Source: Streptococcus sp. CF8_St5-11
GTDB lineage: Bacteria > Bacillota > Bacilli > Lactobacillales > Streptococcaceae
Length of the DNA: 64,000 bases
Assembly: GCF_024295625.1 (NCBI RefSeq)
Contig: NZ_JANCOJ010000001.1
Location: 496,001-560,000 of the forward strand
Direction of reading: 5' to 3'
Shown: in pieces, positions 8,536 through 17,659 of the stretch
Numbering within the stretch: position 1 is the stretch's first letter
How the letters are laid out: every line of letters begins with the position of its first letter
The notes under the pieces: generated by a model
Databases searched by the model: none
What the model was told of the DNA's origin: nothing
What the model saw: only the letters and a program-made list of their open reading frames with translations
Translations under genes and position numbers: made by a program

Positions 8536-11357
8536 TGTAATTTTCCTTTCAAATATTGTCCCGTGTAGCTAGCAGGATTTGCTGCTACTTCTTCTGGTGT
8601 TCCGGTCGCAATAATGGTTCCACCACCGACACCGCCTTCGGGTCCTAAATCGATGATATGATCTGCTGTCTTAATGACATCCAAATTGTGCTCAATCACA
8701 AGGACCGTATTGCCATCATCCACAAATCGCTCTAAGACTTTGATCAAGCGAGAAATGTCTTCGGTATGGAGTCCGGTCGTAGGTTCATCCAAGATATAGA
8801 AGGATTTGCCTGTAGAGCGCTTGTGTAATTCAGAAGCCAACTTCATCCGTTGCGCCTCCCCACCTGAAAGGGTGGTCGCTGGTTGCCCCAGCGTTACATA
8901 GCCCAAGCCCACATCTTGGATGGTCTTGAGTTTGCGTTCAATTTTTGGAATGTGCTTGAAGAATTCAACTGCCTTGTTGACCGTCATATCCAGCACTTCT
9001 GCAATATTTTTTTCCTTGTAGTGGACTTCAAGGGTCTCACTATTGTAACGACGTCCATGGCAGACCTCACAAGGAACGAAGACATCTGGCAAGAAGTGCA
9101 TTTCAATCTTGATGATCCCATCTCCTGAGCAGGCTTCACAACGCCCGCCCTTGACATTGAAACTAAAGCGGCCTTTTTTATAGCCCCGAATTTTGGCTTC
9201 ATTGGTCTGAGCAAAGAGATCACGAATGTCATCGAAGACGCCTGTATAGGTCGCTGGATTGGAACGAGGAGTCCGGCCAATCGGGCTTTGATCAATGTCG
9301 ATCAAGCGATCGATATGCTCAATCCCCTGAATGGTCTTGTATTTCCCTGGTTTTTCCGAATTGCGGTTGAGCTTTTGAGCGATGGCTTTTTTCAAGATGC
9401 CATTAATCAAGGTCGATTTCCCAGAACCGGAAACTCCAGTGACTGCGATAAATTTGCCCAGAGGAAAGCGCGCTGCGATGTCTTGTAAGTTATTCTCACT
9501 GGCTCCTGTTATTTCAATATAGCGACCATTCCCCGAACGACGCTCTGTCGGAACCGGAATCTTGCGCTTGCCGGACAAATACTGGCCAGTGATGGATTTG
9601 CTGCTGCGTGCTACCTGCTTTGGAGTTCCTGCTGCAACGATCTCTCCCCCAAAGACACCGGCACCTGGGCCGACGTCGATCAGGTAGTCTGCCTCTCTCA
9701 TGGTATCTTCATCATGTTCGACGACGATCAAGGTGTTGCCTAAATCGCGCATCTTCTTGAGACTGGCGATCAGGCGGTCATTGTCCCTTTGGTGGAGGCC
9801 GATAGACGGCTCATCCAAGATGTAAAGGACACCAGAGAGGTTGGAACCGATCTGGGTTGCCAAGCGAATGCGCTGGCTTTCTCCACCTGATAAGGTCCCA
9901 GCAGATCGTGACAAGGTCAAGTAATTGAGCCCCACATTGTTTAAGAAGGTCAAGCGATCCTTGATCTCTTTTAGGATCGGTCTTGCAATCGTAGCTTCAT
10001 TGTCTGTTAAGATCAACTGATCTACGGCTTTTAAGTGGTCCGCAATCGATAGATCTGACACTTCCCCGATATGCATCCCCTTCTCCCCGCCGACACGAAC
10101 AGAAAGAGCCTGGTCATTGAGGCGGTAGCCATGGCAGGTCGCACAGGTCAATTCGTTCATATAAGAGCGCATTTGATTGCGGGTGAAATCACTATTGGTC
10201 TCACGGAAACGACGGTGAATGTTGTTTACGACCCCTTCAAAAGGAATTTCGATATCCCGAACTCCACCAAACTCATTTTCATAGTGGAAGTGGAATTCCT
10301 TCCCGTTTGAACCATAGAGGACCAAGTCCTTTTCTTCTTGAGAAAGATCGGAAAAAGGTCGGTCCATATCAACGCCAAAATGGATCATAGCCTGCTCCAA
10401 CATCTGTGGATAGTAGTTGGAAGAGATCGGATTCCAAGGAGCGAGTGCTCCTTCGCGAAGGGTTAAGCGATCATCTGGCACCACCAAATCCAAGTCCACC
10501 TCTAGCTTAATACCCAGCCCATCACAATCTGGACAAGATCCAAAAGGCGCATTGAAAGAAAAGAGGCGGGGCTCTAATTCAGGAACGGTAAAGCCACAGA
10601 CTGGACAAGCATAATGCTCAGAAAAGAGTAGCTCCTTGCCATCCATGGTATCAATCACCACATAACCATCCGCAATCCGAAGAGCTGCTTCAATCGAATC
10701 AAAGAGCCGCGAGCGAATGCCCTCTTTGATCACGATTCGGTCCACAACCACTTCAATCGTGTGCTGCTTGCTTTTAGATAGTTCTGGAACCTCTGTCACA
10801 TCATAGATCTCACCATCGACCCGCACCCGGACATAGCCGTCTTTTTGCACCTTTTCAATGATATTCTTGTGCTGGCCTTTTTTCTTGCGAATAATAGGAG
10901 CTAGAATTTGCAGGCGTTGGCGCTCTGGTAATTCTAAGACTTGATCGACGATTTGCTCAACCGAAGAAGCTGTAATCGCTCCATGCCCATTGATACAATA
11001 AGGCGTCCCTACACGTGCATAGAGCAAGCGCAGGTAGTCATTGATCTCTGTTGCCGTCCCCACTGTAGAACGGGGGTTTTTACTGGTCGTTTTTTGGTCG
11101 ATGGAAATGGCTGGACTCAAGCCGTCAATGGAGTCCACATCTGGTTTTTCCATATTTCCCAAGAACTGCCGGGCATAGGCCGATAAGCTCTCCACGTAGC
11201 GGCGCTGGCCTTCTGCATAGAGGGTATCAAAGGCCAGACTGGACTTTCCAGAACCAGACAAACCCGTCACCACAACTAATTTGTCCCGTGGAATTTCCAC
11301 GTCTATATTTTTTAAATTATGGGCGCGTGCCCCATGAATGACAATTTTATCTTGCAT
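8532..11357 (-). CDS. uvrA: Excinuclease ABC subunit A
   Basis: A full-length 941-residue UvrA, the damage-recognition ATPase of nucleotide excision repair, partnering UvrB. It has two ABC ATPase modules: Walker [10 protein letters not shown] near residue 33 and GVSGSGKST near residue 641. ABC signatures are [12 protein letters not shown] and [12 protein letters not shown], with Walker B regions [12 protein letters not shown] and [12 protein letters not shown]. Zinc-binding cysteines appear in CPVCGF..CPDCDG and in [17 protein letters not shown]. The promoter has TATAAT at 11391-11396 on the minus strand. Divergent from corA; followed by the overlapping pepP. Confidence 0.98.
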   Translation of the reverse strand: MQDKIVIHGARAHNLKNIDVEIPRDKLVVVTGLSGSGKSSLAFDTLYAEGQRRYVESLSAYARQFLGNMEKPDVDSIDGLSPAISIDQKTTSKNPRSTVGTATEINDYLRLLYARVGTPYCINGHGAITASSVEQIVDQVLELPERQRLQILAPIIRKKKGQHKNIIEKVQKDGYVRVRVDGEIYDVTEVPELSKSKQHTIEVVVDRIVIKEGIRSRLFDSIEAALRIADGYVVIDTMDGKELLFSEHYACPVCGFTVPELEPRLFSFNAPFGSCPDCDGLGIKLEVDLDLVVPDDRLTLREGALAPWNPISSNYYPQMLEQAMIHFGVDMDRPFSDLSQEEKDLVLYGSNGKEFHFHYENEFGGVRDIEIPFEGVVNNIHRRFRETNSDFTRNQMRSYMNELTCATCHGYRLNDQALSVRVGGEKGMHIGEVSDLSIADHLKAVDQLILTDNEATIARPILKEIKDRLTFLNNVGLNYLTLSRSAGTLSGGESQRIRLATQIGSNLSGVLYILDEPSIGLHQRDNDRLIASLKKMRDLGNTLIVVEHDEDTMREADYLIDVGPGAGVFGGEIVAAGTPKQVARSSKSITGQYLSGKRKIPVPTERRSGNGRYIEITGASENNLQDIAARFPLGKFIAVTGVSGSGKSTLINGILKKAIAQKLNRNSEKPGKYKTIQGIEHIDRLIDIDQSPIGRTPRSNPATYTGVFDDIRDLFAQTNEAKIRGYKKGRFSFNVKGGRCEACSGDGIIKIEMHFLPDVFVPCEVCHGRRYNSETLEVHYKEKNIAEVLDMTVNKAVEFFKHIPKIERKLKTIQDVGLGYVTLGQPATTLSGGEAQRMKLASELHKRSTGKSFYILDEPTTGLHTEDISRLIKVLERFVDDGNTVLVIEHNLDVIKTADHIIDLGPEGGVGGGTIIATGTPEEVAANPASYTGQYLKGKLQ

Positions 11358-11431
11358 GTTCTTACTCTAATCACCTTTTTGTTAACCTCCATTATAACAA
11401 ATTTTTTAGTATTCTTTTATCCAAAACCGTC

Positions 11432-11447
11432 CTTTTTCTGATATAAT
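11432..11447 (+). promoter_or_regulatory. corA promoter (extended -10)
   Basis: TGATATAAT at 11439-11447 is an extended -10 box (TG, one base, TATAAT). The -35 is poor, as is common with extended -10 promoters. The start codon lies about 32 bp downstream. Confidence 0.6.
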
Positions 11448-11478
11448 GTTAAGGTGTAAAAAAACAAGGGGAGGCACC

Positions 11479-12423
11479 ATGAAACAGGTCTTTTTATCGA
11501 CAACGACTGAATTTAAGGAAATAGAGACGCTGGAACCTGGTAGCTGGATCAACCTTGTGAACCCTTCTCAAAGTGAATCGATGGAAATCGCCTCTGCTTT
11601 TAATATCGATATTGCAGACTTGCGGGCACCACTCGATGCGGAAGAAATGTCCCGTATGACTATCGAAGATGAATACACCTTGATCATCGTCGACGTTCCC
11701 ATCAAGGAAGAGCGGAACAATCAGACCTACTACGTGACCATTCCGCTAGGGATTATCCTGACAGAAGAAGCTATCATCACGACTTGCTTGGAGAAATTGC
11801 CACTTCTTGATATCTTTATCCACCGACGCTTGCGGAATTTCTATACCTTTATGCGGTCGCGCTTTATCTTTCAGATCCTCTATCGCAACGCTGAACTCTA
11901 CTTGTCTGCGCTTCGTACCTTGGATCGCAAAAGCGAGCAGATTGAAAGCCAATTGCACAAATCAACGCGTAATGAAGAGCTGATTGAGTTGATGGAGCTG
12001 GAGAAAACCATCGTCTACTTTAAGGCCTCTCTAAAAACCAATGAGCGCGTGATCAAGAAATTGACCAGTGCTACTAGTAACATCAAGAAATACCTAGAAG
12101 ACGAGGATCTGTTGGAAGATACCTTGATCGAAACCCAGCAGGCCATCGAGATGGCAGACATTTATGGAAATATCCTGCACTCCATGACCGATACCTTCGC
12201 ATCGATCATCTCCAACAACCAGAACAACATCATGAAGACCCTGGCCCTCGTTACCATTGTCATGTCCATTCCGACCATGATCTTTTCGGCCTACGGGATG
12301 AACTTCAAGGACAATGAGCTTCCGCTCAACGGCGAGCCCCATGCCTTCTGGCTGATCATTTTCATCGCCTTTGCCCTGACCGGGTCTCTCGTCGTCTACC
12401 TCATCCATAAAAAATGGTTCTAA
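11479..12423 (+). CDS. corA: CorA-family divalent cation (magnesium) transporter
   Basis: A 314-residue CorA. A large soluble N-terminal domain is followed by two C-terminal membrane helices (ALVTIVMSIPTMIFSAYGMNF and AFWLIIFIAFALTGSLVVYLI). The pore signature YGMNF follows the first helix. It functions as a pentameric Mg2+ (or Co2+/Ni2+) channel. The ATG at 11479 follows GGGGAGG with good spacing; an in-frame upstream start at 11446 lies at the promoter -10 and is rejected. Confidence 0.93.
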   Translation: MKQVFLSTTTEFKEIETLEPGSWINLVNPSQSESMEIASAFNIDIADLRAPLDAEEMSRMTIEDEYTLIIVDVPIKEERNNQTYYVTIPLGIILTEEAIITTCLEKLPLLDIFIHRRLRNFYTFMRSRFIFQILYRNAELYLSALRTLDRKSEQIESQLHKSTRNEELIELMELEKTIVYFKASLKTNERVIKKLTSATSNIKKYLEDEDLLEDTLIETQQAIEMADIYGNILHSMTDTFASIISNNQNNIMKTLALVTIVMSIPTMIFSAYGMNFKDNELPLNGEPHAFWLIIFIAFALTGSLVVYLIHKKWF

Positions 12424-12451
12424 CACCTACTAATAACACTAAGGAGTATTT

Positions 12452-13129
12452 ATGTCTCAATTTGATTTAACTCAATTAAGTAAAAAAAATCAAGAATTCG
12501 TTCGCATCGCCAAACACCAATTGCTTGAAAACGGAAAGACAGAGGAAGAAGCAGAAAGCCTCATCCAAGAAATTTTACCAGCTATCCATGAAAACCAAGG
12601 AAAAGGAATTCCGGCACGGACCCTTTTTGGTGCTCCAACTGTTTGGGCGAATTCTTTCAGCGAGAAAGAACGCTATGAAAAAGAGCATCCGAAATTAAAC
12701 GATGCTCCCTCTCTCATGATTTTGGATTCCTTCCTCTTTATCTTTGGTGTTTTTGCTGCGATTAGCGCCTTTATGAACTTGGTTGCACCGCGTCGTACTG
12801 GCTATGGTTTGATCACCTTGATCCTTGGAAGTTTGACAGGGGCTCTGCTCTTGTATCTCATGTACTACTTCTTCTATCAGTATATGGATGGCACAAAAGA
12901 TCGCAGTGAGCGTCCCTCTCTTTGGAAATCCATGCCGATTCTTGTTGGAGTCATGTTCCTTTGGGTCATTGTCTTGTCCTTTACTTCCTTACTCCCACAA
13001 GTTCTCAACCCAACTATTCCAGATGTTTTTGCCATCGTTTTAGGAGCTCTAGCGCTTGTCCTTCGCTTCTACCTCAAGAAACGCTTTAATATTAAAAGTT
13101 CGAGCACAGCACCTGCAACTCGACGCTAA
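12452..13129 (+). CDS. DUF1129 family membrane protein
   Basis: A 225-residue protein. The soluble N-terminal segment (about 75 residues; LSKKNQEFVRIAKHQLLENG and ILPAIHENQGKGIPARTLFG) is typical of the DUF1129 family of firmicutes. It is followed by four predicted membrane helices (SLMILDSFLFIFGVFAAISA, GYGLITLILGSLTGALLLYL, PILVGVMFLWVIVLSF, VFAIVLGALALVLRFYL). Function unknown. It lies 28 bp after corA on the same strand with its own AAGGAG, so the two may be co-transcribed. A bidirectional terminator follows. Confidence 0.8.
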   Translation: MSQFDLTQLSKKNQEFVRIAKHQLLENGKTEEEAESLIQEILPAIHENQGKGIPARTLFGAPTVWANSFSEKERYEKEHPKLNDAPSLMILDSFLFIFGVFAAISAFMNLVAPRRTGYGLITLILGSLTGALLLYLMYYFFYQYMDGTKDRSERPSLWKSMPILVGVMFLWVIVLSFTSLLPQVLNPTIPDVFAIVLGALALVLRFYLKKRFNIKSSSTAPATRR

Positions 13130-13133
13130 AAAG

Positions 13134-13161
13134 AAACGGATGAAGTTTTCATCCGTTTTTG
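13134..13161. terminator. Bidirectional terminator between the DUF1129 gene and the GNAT gene
   Basis: AACGGATGAA, short loop, TTCATCCGTT followed by TTT, with an A-run upstream. It sits between convergent genes. Confidence 0.85.
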
Positions 13162-13163
13162 TT

Positions 13164-13685
13164 TTACTGTATTTCCCTGTTCAACCTTTTTGAAAAATAG
13201 AGGACTAAGTCATCATTGTTTTCACAAGAACTGTAAGGGGCCAAGGGCTGATCCCTAAACCAAACTCCAGATCCATCTGGGATATAGCCCCGTTTGACAT
13301 ACAGTCTTTGAGCTGGGCCATAACCCGAGTGTAAACCAACCCCTAAAGTAACAATCTCTGATAGTAGCTGGACTCTTTTTTCTGCCTCCTCTAAGAGTTG
13401 ATTCCCAATCCCTCGATTTCTAAATGGTTCAAAAACATTAAAATCAGATAGTTCAGGATAGACTCCCACGAAAGGGCCGTGCTTGGCAGCAGGCAATATA
13501 GTGATATAGCCTGCCACAAATCCATCCGACTCAGCTACTAATACGTCCCTCTCTCTATTCTCCTGCTCTTGAAAATAGCTAGTCAAGATATCCTCTCTAC
13601 CTGGCCACCCTTGGTGGATAAAGGCTTGAGAGATGTGCTCAATATCTGCCTTTATCATCCTCCTGATGATTACACCTTCCTTCAT
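13164..13685 (-). CDS. GNAT family N-acetyltransferase
   Basis: A 173-residue single-domain GNAT enzyme. The acetyl-CoA pyrophosphate loop is visible as FRNRGIGNQLLEEAEKR near residues 87-103 (R/QxxGxG/A motif). The beta-4 strand region GYITILPAAKHGPFVGVYPEL precedes it, and the C-terminal VKRGYIPDGSGVWF is typical. Acceptor substrate unknown. A monocistronic gene in the gap between the DUF1129 gene and rpsR, with convergent and tandem terminators on its sides. A TATAAT box lies near 13715-13720 on the minus strand. Confidence 0.85.
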   Translation of the reverse strand: MKEGVIIRRMIKADIEHISQAFIHQGWPGREDILTSYFQEQENRERDVLVAESDGFVAGYITILPAAKHGPFVGVYPELSDFNVFEPFRNRGIGNQLLEEAEKRVQLLSEIVTLGVGLHSGYGPAQRLYVKRGYIPDGSGVWFRDQPLAPYSSCENNDDLVLYFSKRLNREIQ

Positions 13686-13792
13686 GTTGCGCTCCTTGAT
13701 ACCTTTCTCCCCATCATTATAGCATAATTAGAGCTTGAGAAAGGTCAAAGAGCTTCACACGGACCTAACTCACTATCACATTTCTATGCTCG

Positions 13793-13816
13793 CAAAAAAA
13801 GACCCGTTAGGGTCTT
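13793..13816 (-). terminator. Distal terminator of the rpsF-ssb-rpsR operon
   Basis: Minus strand: AAGACCC, loop TAAC, GGGTCTT followed by five more T. Confidence 0.75.
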
Positions 13817-13843
13817 ACTCGCTTTTTTATTTTCAAGCTCGTG

Positions 13844-13872
13844 AAAAAGAGGTCCACTGGACCTCTTTTTTA
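13844..13872 (-). terminator. Proximal terminator of the rpsF-ssb-rpsR operon
   Basis: AAAAAGAGGTCC, loop ACT (AGT on the minus strand), GGACCTCTTTTTT. It starts at the rpsR stop codon, so the operon has two tandem terminators about 30 bp apart. Confidence 0.85.
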
Positions 13873-14109
13873 ATCTTCGTTTACGAAAGGCATCAAAGCC
13901 ATTACGCGAGCGCGTTTGATAGCTGTTGTTACTTTACGTTGGTTCTTCGCTGAAGTTCCAGTTACACGACGAGGAAGGATTTTCCCACGTTCTGAAACGA
14001 AACGGCTAAGAAGCTCAGTATCTTTGTAATCGACATATTCGATTTTGTTTGCTGCGATGTAATCAACTTTTTTACGGCGTTTGAATCCGCCACGACGTTG
14101 TTGAGCCAT
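13870..14109 (-). CDS. rpsR: 30S ribosomal protein S18
   Basis: A 79-residue S18 with the family core [21 protein letters not shown] and [19 protein letters not shown]. It forms a heterodimer with S6 on the platform of the 30S subunit. It is the last gene of the universal rpsF-ssb-rpsR operon. Basic N-terminus [18 protein letters not shown]. Start at 14109 follows AAGGAG. Confidence 0.98.
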   Translation of the reverse strand: MAQQRRGGFKRRKKVDYIAANKIEYVDYKDTELLSRFVSERGKILPRRVTGTSAKNQRKVTTAIKRARVMALMPFVNED

Positions 14110-14150
14110 GTTTAATTCTCCTTTATAGTTTTAATTCGTTAAACCCATTC

Positions 14151-14648
14151 TTAGAATGGAAGATCGTCGTCTGAGATATCCATTGGATTAGCTCCAAATG
14201 GATTTTCTTCACGACCAAAGTTTGGCGCTGCATTGCTTGGTTCAGATCCACCAAAGCTTGGGGTTGCATTTCCAGCAAAACCACCGTTGCCTGATGAATA
14301 GCCACCACCTGCATGCCCTTCGCGTGCTGCACGGCTTTCCAATAGTTGGAAGCTGTCTGCTACGACTTCAGTGACATAAACACGTTGACCTTGCTGGTTT
14401 TCGTAATTACGTGTTTGAATGCGACCGGTAATCCCAATCAAAGCACCTTTCTTAGCCCAGTTGGCTAAGTTTTCTGCTTGCTGACGCCAGATCACACAGT
14501 TGATGAAATCGGCTTCGCGCTCTCCATTTTGACTCTTGAAGTTGCGGTTGACAGCTAGGCTGAAAGTAGCAACTGCTTGATTGCTTGGAGTGTAGCGAAG
14601 TTCAGCATCACGGGTCATACGACCGACAAGTACAACATTGTTAATCAT
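14151..14648 (-). CDS. ssb: Single-stranded DNA-binding protein
   Basis: A 165-residue SSB. The OB fold ([20 protein letters not shown] through about residue 110) is followed by a Gly/Asn/Pro-rich flexible linker and the acidic tip DISDDDLPF, which binds replication and repair partners. Located between rpsF and rpsR, the usual place for the housekeeping SSB of firmicutes. Confidence 0.97.
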   Translation of the reverse strand: MINNVVLVGRMTRDAELRYTPSNQAVATFSLAVNRNFKSQNGEREADFINCVIWRQQAENLANWAKKGALIGITGRIQTRNYENQQGQRVYVTEVVADSFQLLESRAAREGHAGGGYSSGNGGFAGNATPSFGGSEPSNAAPNFGREENPFGANPMDISDDDLPF

Positions 14649-14668
14649 AAGTCACCTCTGATGATTTC

Positions 14669-14959
14669 TTACGCGTCAACTTTTACGATCATGTGACGAA
14701 GAATGTCACCGTTGATTTTTGAAAGACGGTCGAACTCGTTAAGAGCTACAGCGTCGTTCGCTTCAACGTTTACGATGTGGTAAAGTCCTTCACGGAAATC
14801 TTGGATTTCGTATGCAAGACGACGTTTTTCCCAATCTTTTGATTCAACAACAGTTGCACCGTTGTCAGTCAAGATAGAATCGAAACGTGCTACCAAAGCG
14901 TTTTTAGCTTCTTCTTCAATGTTTGGACGAATAATATAAAGAATTTCGTATTTAGCCAT
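14669..14959 (-). CDS. rpsF: 30S ribosomal protein S6
   Basis: A 96-residue S6 ([20 protein letters not shown].. [20 protein letters not shown]). The start at 14959 is preceded by AAAGGAGG and gives the standard length; the in-frame upstream start at 15004 adds 15 non-conserved residues and is rejected. First gene of the rpsF-ssb-rpsR operon. S6 with S18 represses this operon through its mRNA leader in several bacteria; a candidate leader structure lies at 14988-15026. Confidence 0.97.
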   Translation of the reverse strand: MAKYEILYIIRPNIEEEAKNALVARFDSILTDNGATVVESKDWEKRRLAYEIQDFREGLYHIVNVEANDAVALNEFDRLSKINGDILRHMIVKVDA

Positions 14960-14987
14960 TGATAATGTTCCTCCTTTTGGACTAATG

Positions 14988-15026
14988 ACCCCAAGTCTTT
15001 GCAAGGGGTAAGTGAGGTTTACTCAC
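14988..15026 (-). promoter_or_regulatory. Possible structured 5' leader of rpsF mRNA
   Basis: Minus strand, between promoter and RBS: hairpin GTGAG, 5-nt loop, CTCAC (15012-15026), then ACCCC..GGGGT (14988-15009). S6:S18 autoregulatory leaders are known in other bacteria, but the conserved CCG apical motif is not evident to me, so this is a weak call. Confidence 0.35.
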
Positions 15027-15034
15027 AAGAAACT

Positions 15035-15063
15035 ATTATACCAGACTTTTCGAACAAAGGCAA
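15035..15063 (-). promoter_or_regulatory. rpsF operon promoter
   Basis: Minus strand TTGCCT (15058-15063), 17 bp, TATAAT (15035-15040), with an extended TG one base before the -10. Confidence 0.8.
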
Positions 15064-15190
15064 GAATTATCTTTAGGATTTAAAAAATGATTTCTGGACG
15101 TCCCCTTCGAGAAAAAAGAAAGAAATGTCCTAATAAATGACACTTTATAGAAGAAACCCCTCCCCTTCTTCCTCTCCTTTCCTTAAAGAA

Positions 15191-15229
15191 AACTGATATC
15201 AGTTAGCTTTAAGCTTGAGTCTTTATACT
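15191..15229 (+). promoter_or_regulatory. Palindrome and -10 box before the glycosyltransferase operon
   Basis: AACTGATATCAGTT (15191-15204) is a perfect 14-bp palindrome; TATACT (15224-15229) is a plausible -10. The palindrome covers the expected -35 position, so it could be an operator or activator site. Regulator unknown. Confidence 0.45.
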
Positions 15230-15263
15230 AGCTACAACAAATCTCAAGAAACGAGGAACGATT

Positions 15264-16316
15264 ATGAATTATCTTATCATCCCCGCCTATCAACCGGATC
15301 TGAATCTTGTCAAACTGGTTCGCTTGGTCCACGCTAAAAGCGATCTCCACATCATCGTGGTCGACGATGGGAGTGACGCTGACAAGAAAGTGCTTTTTGA
15401 AAAATTGGAGGGTCTTGCGACAGTTTTGACCCATGAGCACAACCAAGGAAAAGGGCAAGCTCTCAAGACTGCTTATGCCTACATCCTAGAAAGAGGCACC
15501 TATGGAAGCATTGTTACAGCTGATGCAGACGGTCAGCACAAAATTTGGGATATTTTCAGGGTTGTTAACCAATCTCAAGAGCATCCTGGAACACTTATTC
15601 TAGGAGCACGCGCCTTCTCTGGAAAAGTTCCTTTGCGTTCTGCTTTCGGGAATAAATTGACCCGCTTCTTGTTTAAGCAACAAACAGGAGTGGCAGTCAG
15701 CGATACCCAAACAGGCTTACGAGCTTTTACTACGAATCTCTTGCCTTTCATGCTTGAAGTTGAAGGACAGCGCTATGAATATGAGATGAATGTGCTCCTT
15801 GCAGCAAGCAAGTCCTTCCCCATCGTGGAAGTTCCCATCGAGACGGTCTACATCAATGACAACGAAGGCTCCCATTTCCGACCTATTCGAGATGGCCTCA
15901 TGATCTACAAGGACATGTTTAAGTTTGCCCTCTCTTCCCTCAGTAGCTTTATCGTGGATTATCTGGTCTACGCCTTCTTCCTTTTCGTGATGATGGCCGT
16001 GCCCATTAGTCTACGTATTCTCCTAGCGAATGGGATCGCTCGTGTGACGAGTTCCATCTTTAACTACTCGACCAATAAGCACCTGGTCTTTAAGAACAAA
16101 GACAGCGTCACTAAAACCGGAAGTGGCTACTTTGGCCTAGCCCTCGGCCTCTTTATTCTCGATACGCTCTTGATTCGACTCATCTATACTGCTTTCGGGC
16201 TCAATCTCCTGATCAGTAAGATTGTCGTCGGCTTCCTCCTCTTTCTGGTCTCATGGGTGATCCAGAAAAAAGTGATCTTCAAAGAAAGGACTGCACCCCA
16301 CCATGAAATTCTTTAA
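15264..16316 (+). CDS. Family 2 glycosyltransferase fused to a GtrA-like membrane domain
   Basis: A 350-residue two-domain protein. Residues 1 to about 215 are a GT2 fold of the dolichol/undecaprenyl-phosphate sugar synthase type (LIIPAYQP, VVDDGSD with the nucleotide-binding Asp, TADADGQH with the metal-binding DxD, DTQTGLRAF). Residues about 225-345 form a GtrA-like four-helix membrane domain (SFIVDYLVYAFFLFVMM.. FNYSTNKHLVFKNK). It probably charges or flips a lipid-linked sugar for envelope decoration; the sugar is unknown. It overlaps the next gene by 14 bp, indicating translational coupling. Confidence 0.82.
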   Translation: MNYLIIPAYQPDLNLVKLVRLVHAKSDLHIIVVDDGSDADKKVLFEKLEGLATVLTHEHNQGKGQALKTAYAYILERGTYGSIVTADADGQHKIWDIFRVVNQSQEHPGTLILGARAFSGKVPLRSAFGNKLTRFLFKQQTGVAVSDTQTGLRAFTTNLLPFMLEVEGQRYEYEMNVLLAASKSFPIVEVPIETVYINDNEGSHFRPIRDGLMIYKDMFKFALSSLSSFIVDYLVYAFFLFVMMAVPISLRILLANGIARVTSSIFNYSTNKHLVFKNKDSVTKTGSGYFGLALGLFILDTLLIRLIYTAFGLNLLISKIVVGFLLFLVSWVIQKKVIFKERTAPHHEIL

Positions 16317-17205
16317 AAAATCCTACACCTATGCTGCCTGCTTTGGCCTTCTTTTGACCAGCAGTTTTAGCTACTCGATGCTCAAGACCTTTGTCTTATC
16401 CGATGCCATCCAAACCGTAAAAGCTACGACTACGGACACTAAGGCAGCCAAAAAAGCAGCTGCTTCAGCTACAACGACTGATACTAGCTATTCAGATGAC
16501 AATATCCAGGTGACTTTAACAGAAAAAACAGTTGAAAATACCCAGGTTTACATCGCAGATATCACAGTCAGCTCGGCAGATTATCTCAAAACAGCCTTTG
16601 CACAAAACACCTACGGGACAAATGTAACGGCTAAGACTTCCGTCACTGCAGCTGAGAACAATGCTATTCTAGCCGTCAATGGAGACTACTACGGAGCTAA
16701 TAGCACCGGCTATGTCATCCGAAACGGAGTGGTCTACCGCGATACGGTTCGGGAAGATTCAAGCAATGGTGACCTAGCCATTTACAAGGATGGATCCTTC
16801 AAAATTATCTATGAAGATGAGATCTCTGCAGATCAATTGGTCAAAGATGGGGTCGTCAATCTCCTTGCCTTCGGACCTTCCTTGGTTGAAAATGGTGAGA
16901 TTACGGTCGATACGAACTCAGAAGTTGGACAATCCATGGCCTCCAACCCACGTACAGCGATTGGGATCATCGATGAAAACCACTACATTATCGTCGTGTC
17001 AGATGGACGGACTTCAGAAAGTGAAGGACTATCTCTCTACCAATTAGCGGAAGTGATGAAGTCTTATGGTGTTAAAACAGCCTATAACTTGGATGGGGGT
17101 GGATCTTCTACACTTTACTTCAATGGCCAAGTTATTAACAAACCAACAACAAATGGTACTATCTCAGAAAGGGCGGTGAGTGACATTGTCTACATCGGTT
17201 ACTAA
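16303..17205 (+). CDS. Exported phosphodiester glycosidase (NAGPA domain) protein
   Basis: A 300-residue protein with an N-terminal membrane anchor (about residues 8-30), a Thr/Ala-rich linker and a C-terminal NAGPA (phosphodiester alpha-GlcNAcase-like) domain. The family hallmarks are visible: NAILAVNGDYYGANSTGYVIRNG, NPRTAIGIIDENHYIIVVSDGR and the NLDGGGSSTLYFNG glycine loop. Family members remove sugar from phosphodiester linkages, for example on exopolysaccharide or teichoic acid. Placement directly after a lipid-linked sugar glycosyltransferase suggests a role in editing a surface glycopolymer. Confidence 0.8.
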   Translation: MKFFKKSYTYAACFGLLLTSSFSYSMLKTFVLSDAIQTVKATTTDTKAAKKAAASATTTDTSYSDDNIQVTLTEKTVENTQVYIADITVSSADYLKTAFAQNTYGTNVTAKTSVTAAENNAILAVNGDYYGANSTGYVIRNGVVYRDTVREDSSNGDLAIYKDGSFKIIYEDEISADQLVKDGVVNLLAFGPSLVENGEITVDTNSEVGQSMASNPRTAIGIIDENHYIIVVSDGRTSESEGLSLYQLAEVMKSYGVKTAYNLDGGGSSTLYFNGQVINKPTTNGTISERAVSDIVYIGY

Positions 17206-17593
17206 TCCTATTAAACAACGCTTGAAAAAGACCATCCTATGGTACATTCTTATCTCGGCTTTCTTCTTTGTCGGAAGTCGCATCTATGAACACTTTAGTT
17301 TTGGCGAAACCTCTGCCTTCATGCACTACCTATTCTTGATTCCTTTGATCGGTGGCGCCCTACTAGTGGCTCTGCAACTAGTGGTAAAAGGCCTTTCTCG
17401 AATCACTCTTAATCTTTGGAACTCAGCTGTCGCCACGGCAACTGCTGGAGCCCTCTACCGAGGCATTGTTAACCTCTCTGGTCGTTCAACAACTCTCGAC
17501 CAACCCTACTATTATGTTGCAGGGATCTTCCTAGCCCTTGCCCTCATCAGCATCTTCTTTGTCCGCAGTGTCTGGGTGGAGAAAACAGCCTAA
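17180..17593 (+). CDS. Small multi-helix membrane protein of unknown function
   Basis: A 137-residue protein with about four hydrophobic helices (TILWYILISAFFFVGSRIY, FLIPLIGGALLVALQLVV, LNLWNSAVATATAGALYRGI, YVAGIFLALALISIFFVRSV). It starts with GTG at 17180 inside the end of the preceding gene (26-bp overlap), with GAAAGGG upstream, so it is translationally coupled. I do not recognise a family. Its partnership with the GT2-GtrA and NAGPA genes suggests a membrane accessory to the same surface-polymer step. Confidence 0.7.
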   Translation: MTLSTSVTNPIKQRLKKTILWYILISAFFFVGSRIYEHFSFGETSAFMHYLFLIPLIGGALLVALQLVVKGLSRITLNLWNSAVATATAGALYRGIVNLSGRSTTLDQPYYYVAGIFLALALISIFFVRSVWVEKTA

Positions 17594-17600
17594 GACATCA

Positions 17601-17636
17601 AAAACGTCCGTTTCTTTATAGAACGGACGTTTTTTA
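17601..17636. terminator. Bidirectional terminator between the envelope-sugar operon and the 5'-nucleotidase
   Basis: AACGTCCGTT, 9-nt loop, AACGGACGTT followed by T-run; A/T runs on both sides serve both convergent genes. Confidence 0.9.
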
Positions 17637-17659
17637 GGGTAAGTTAACGGATGAATGAC

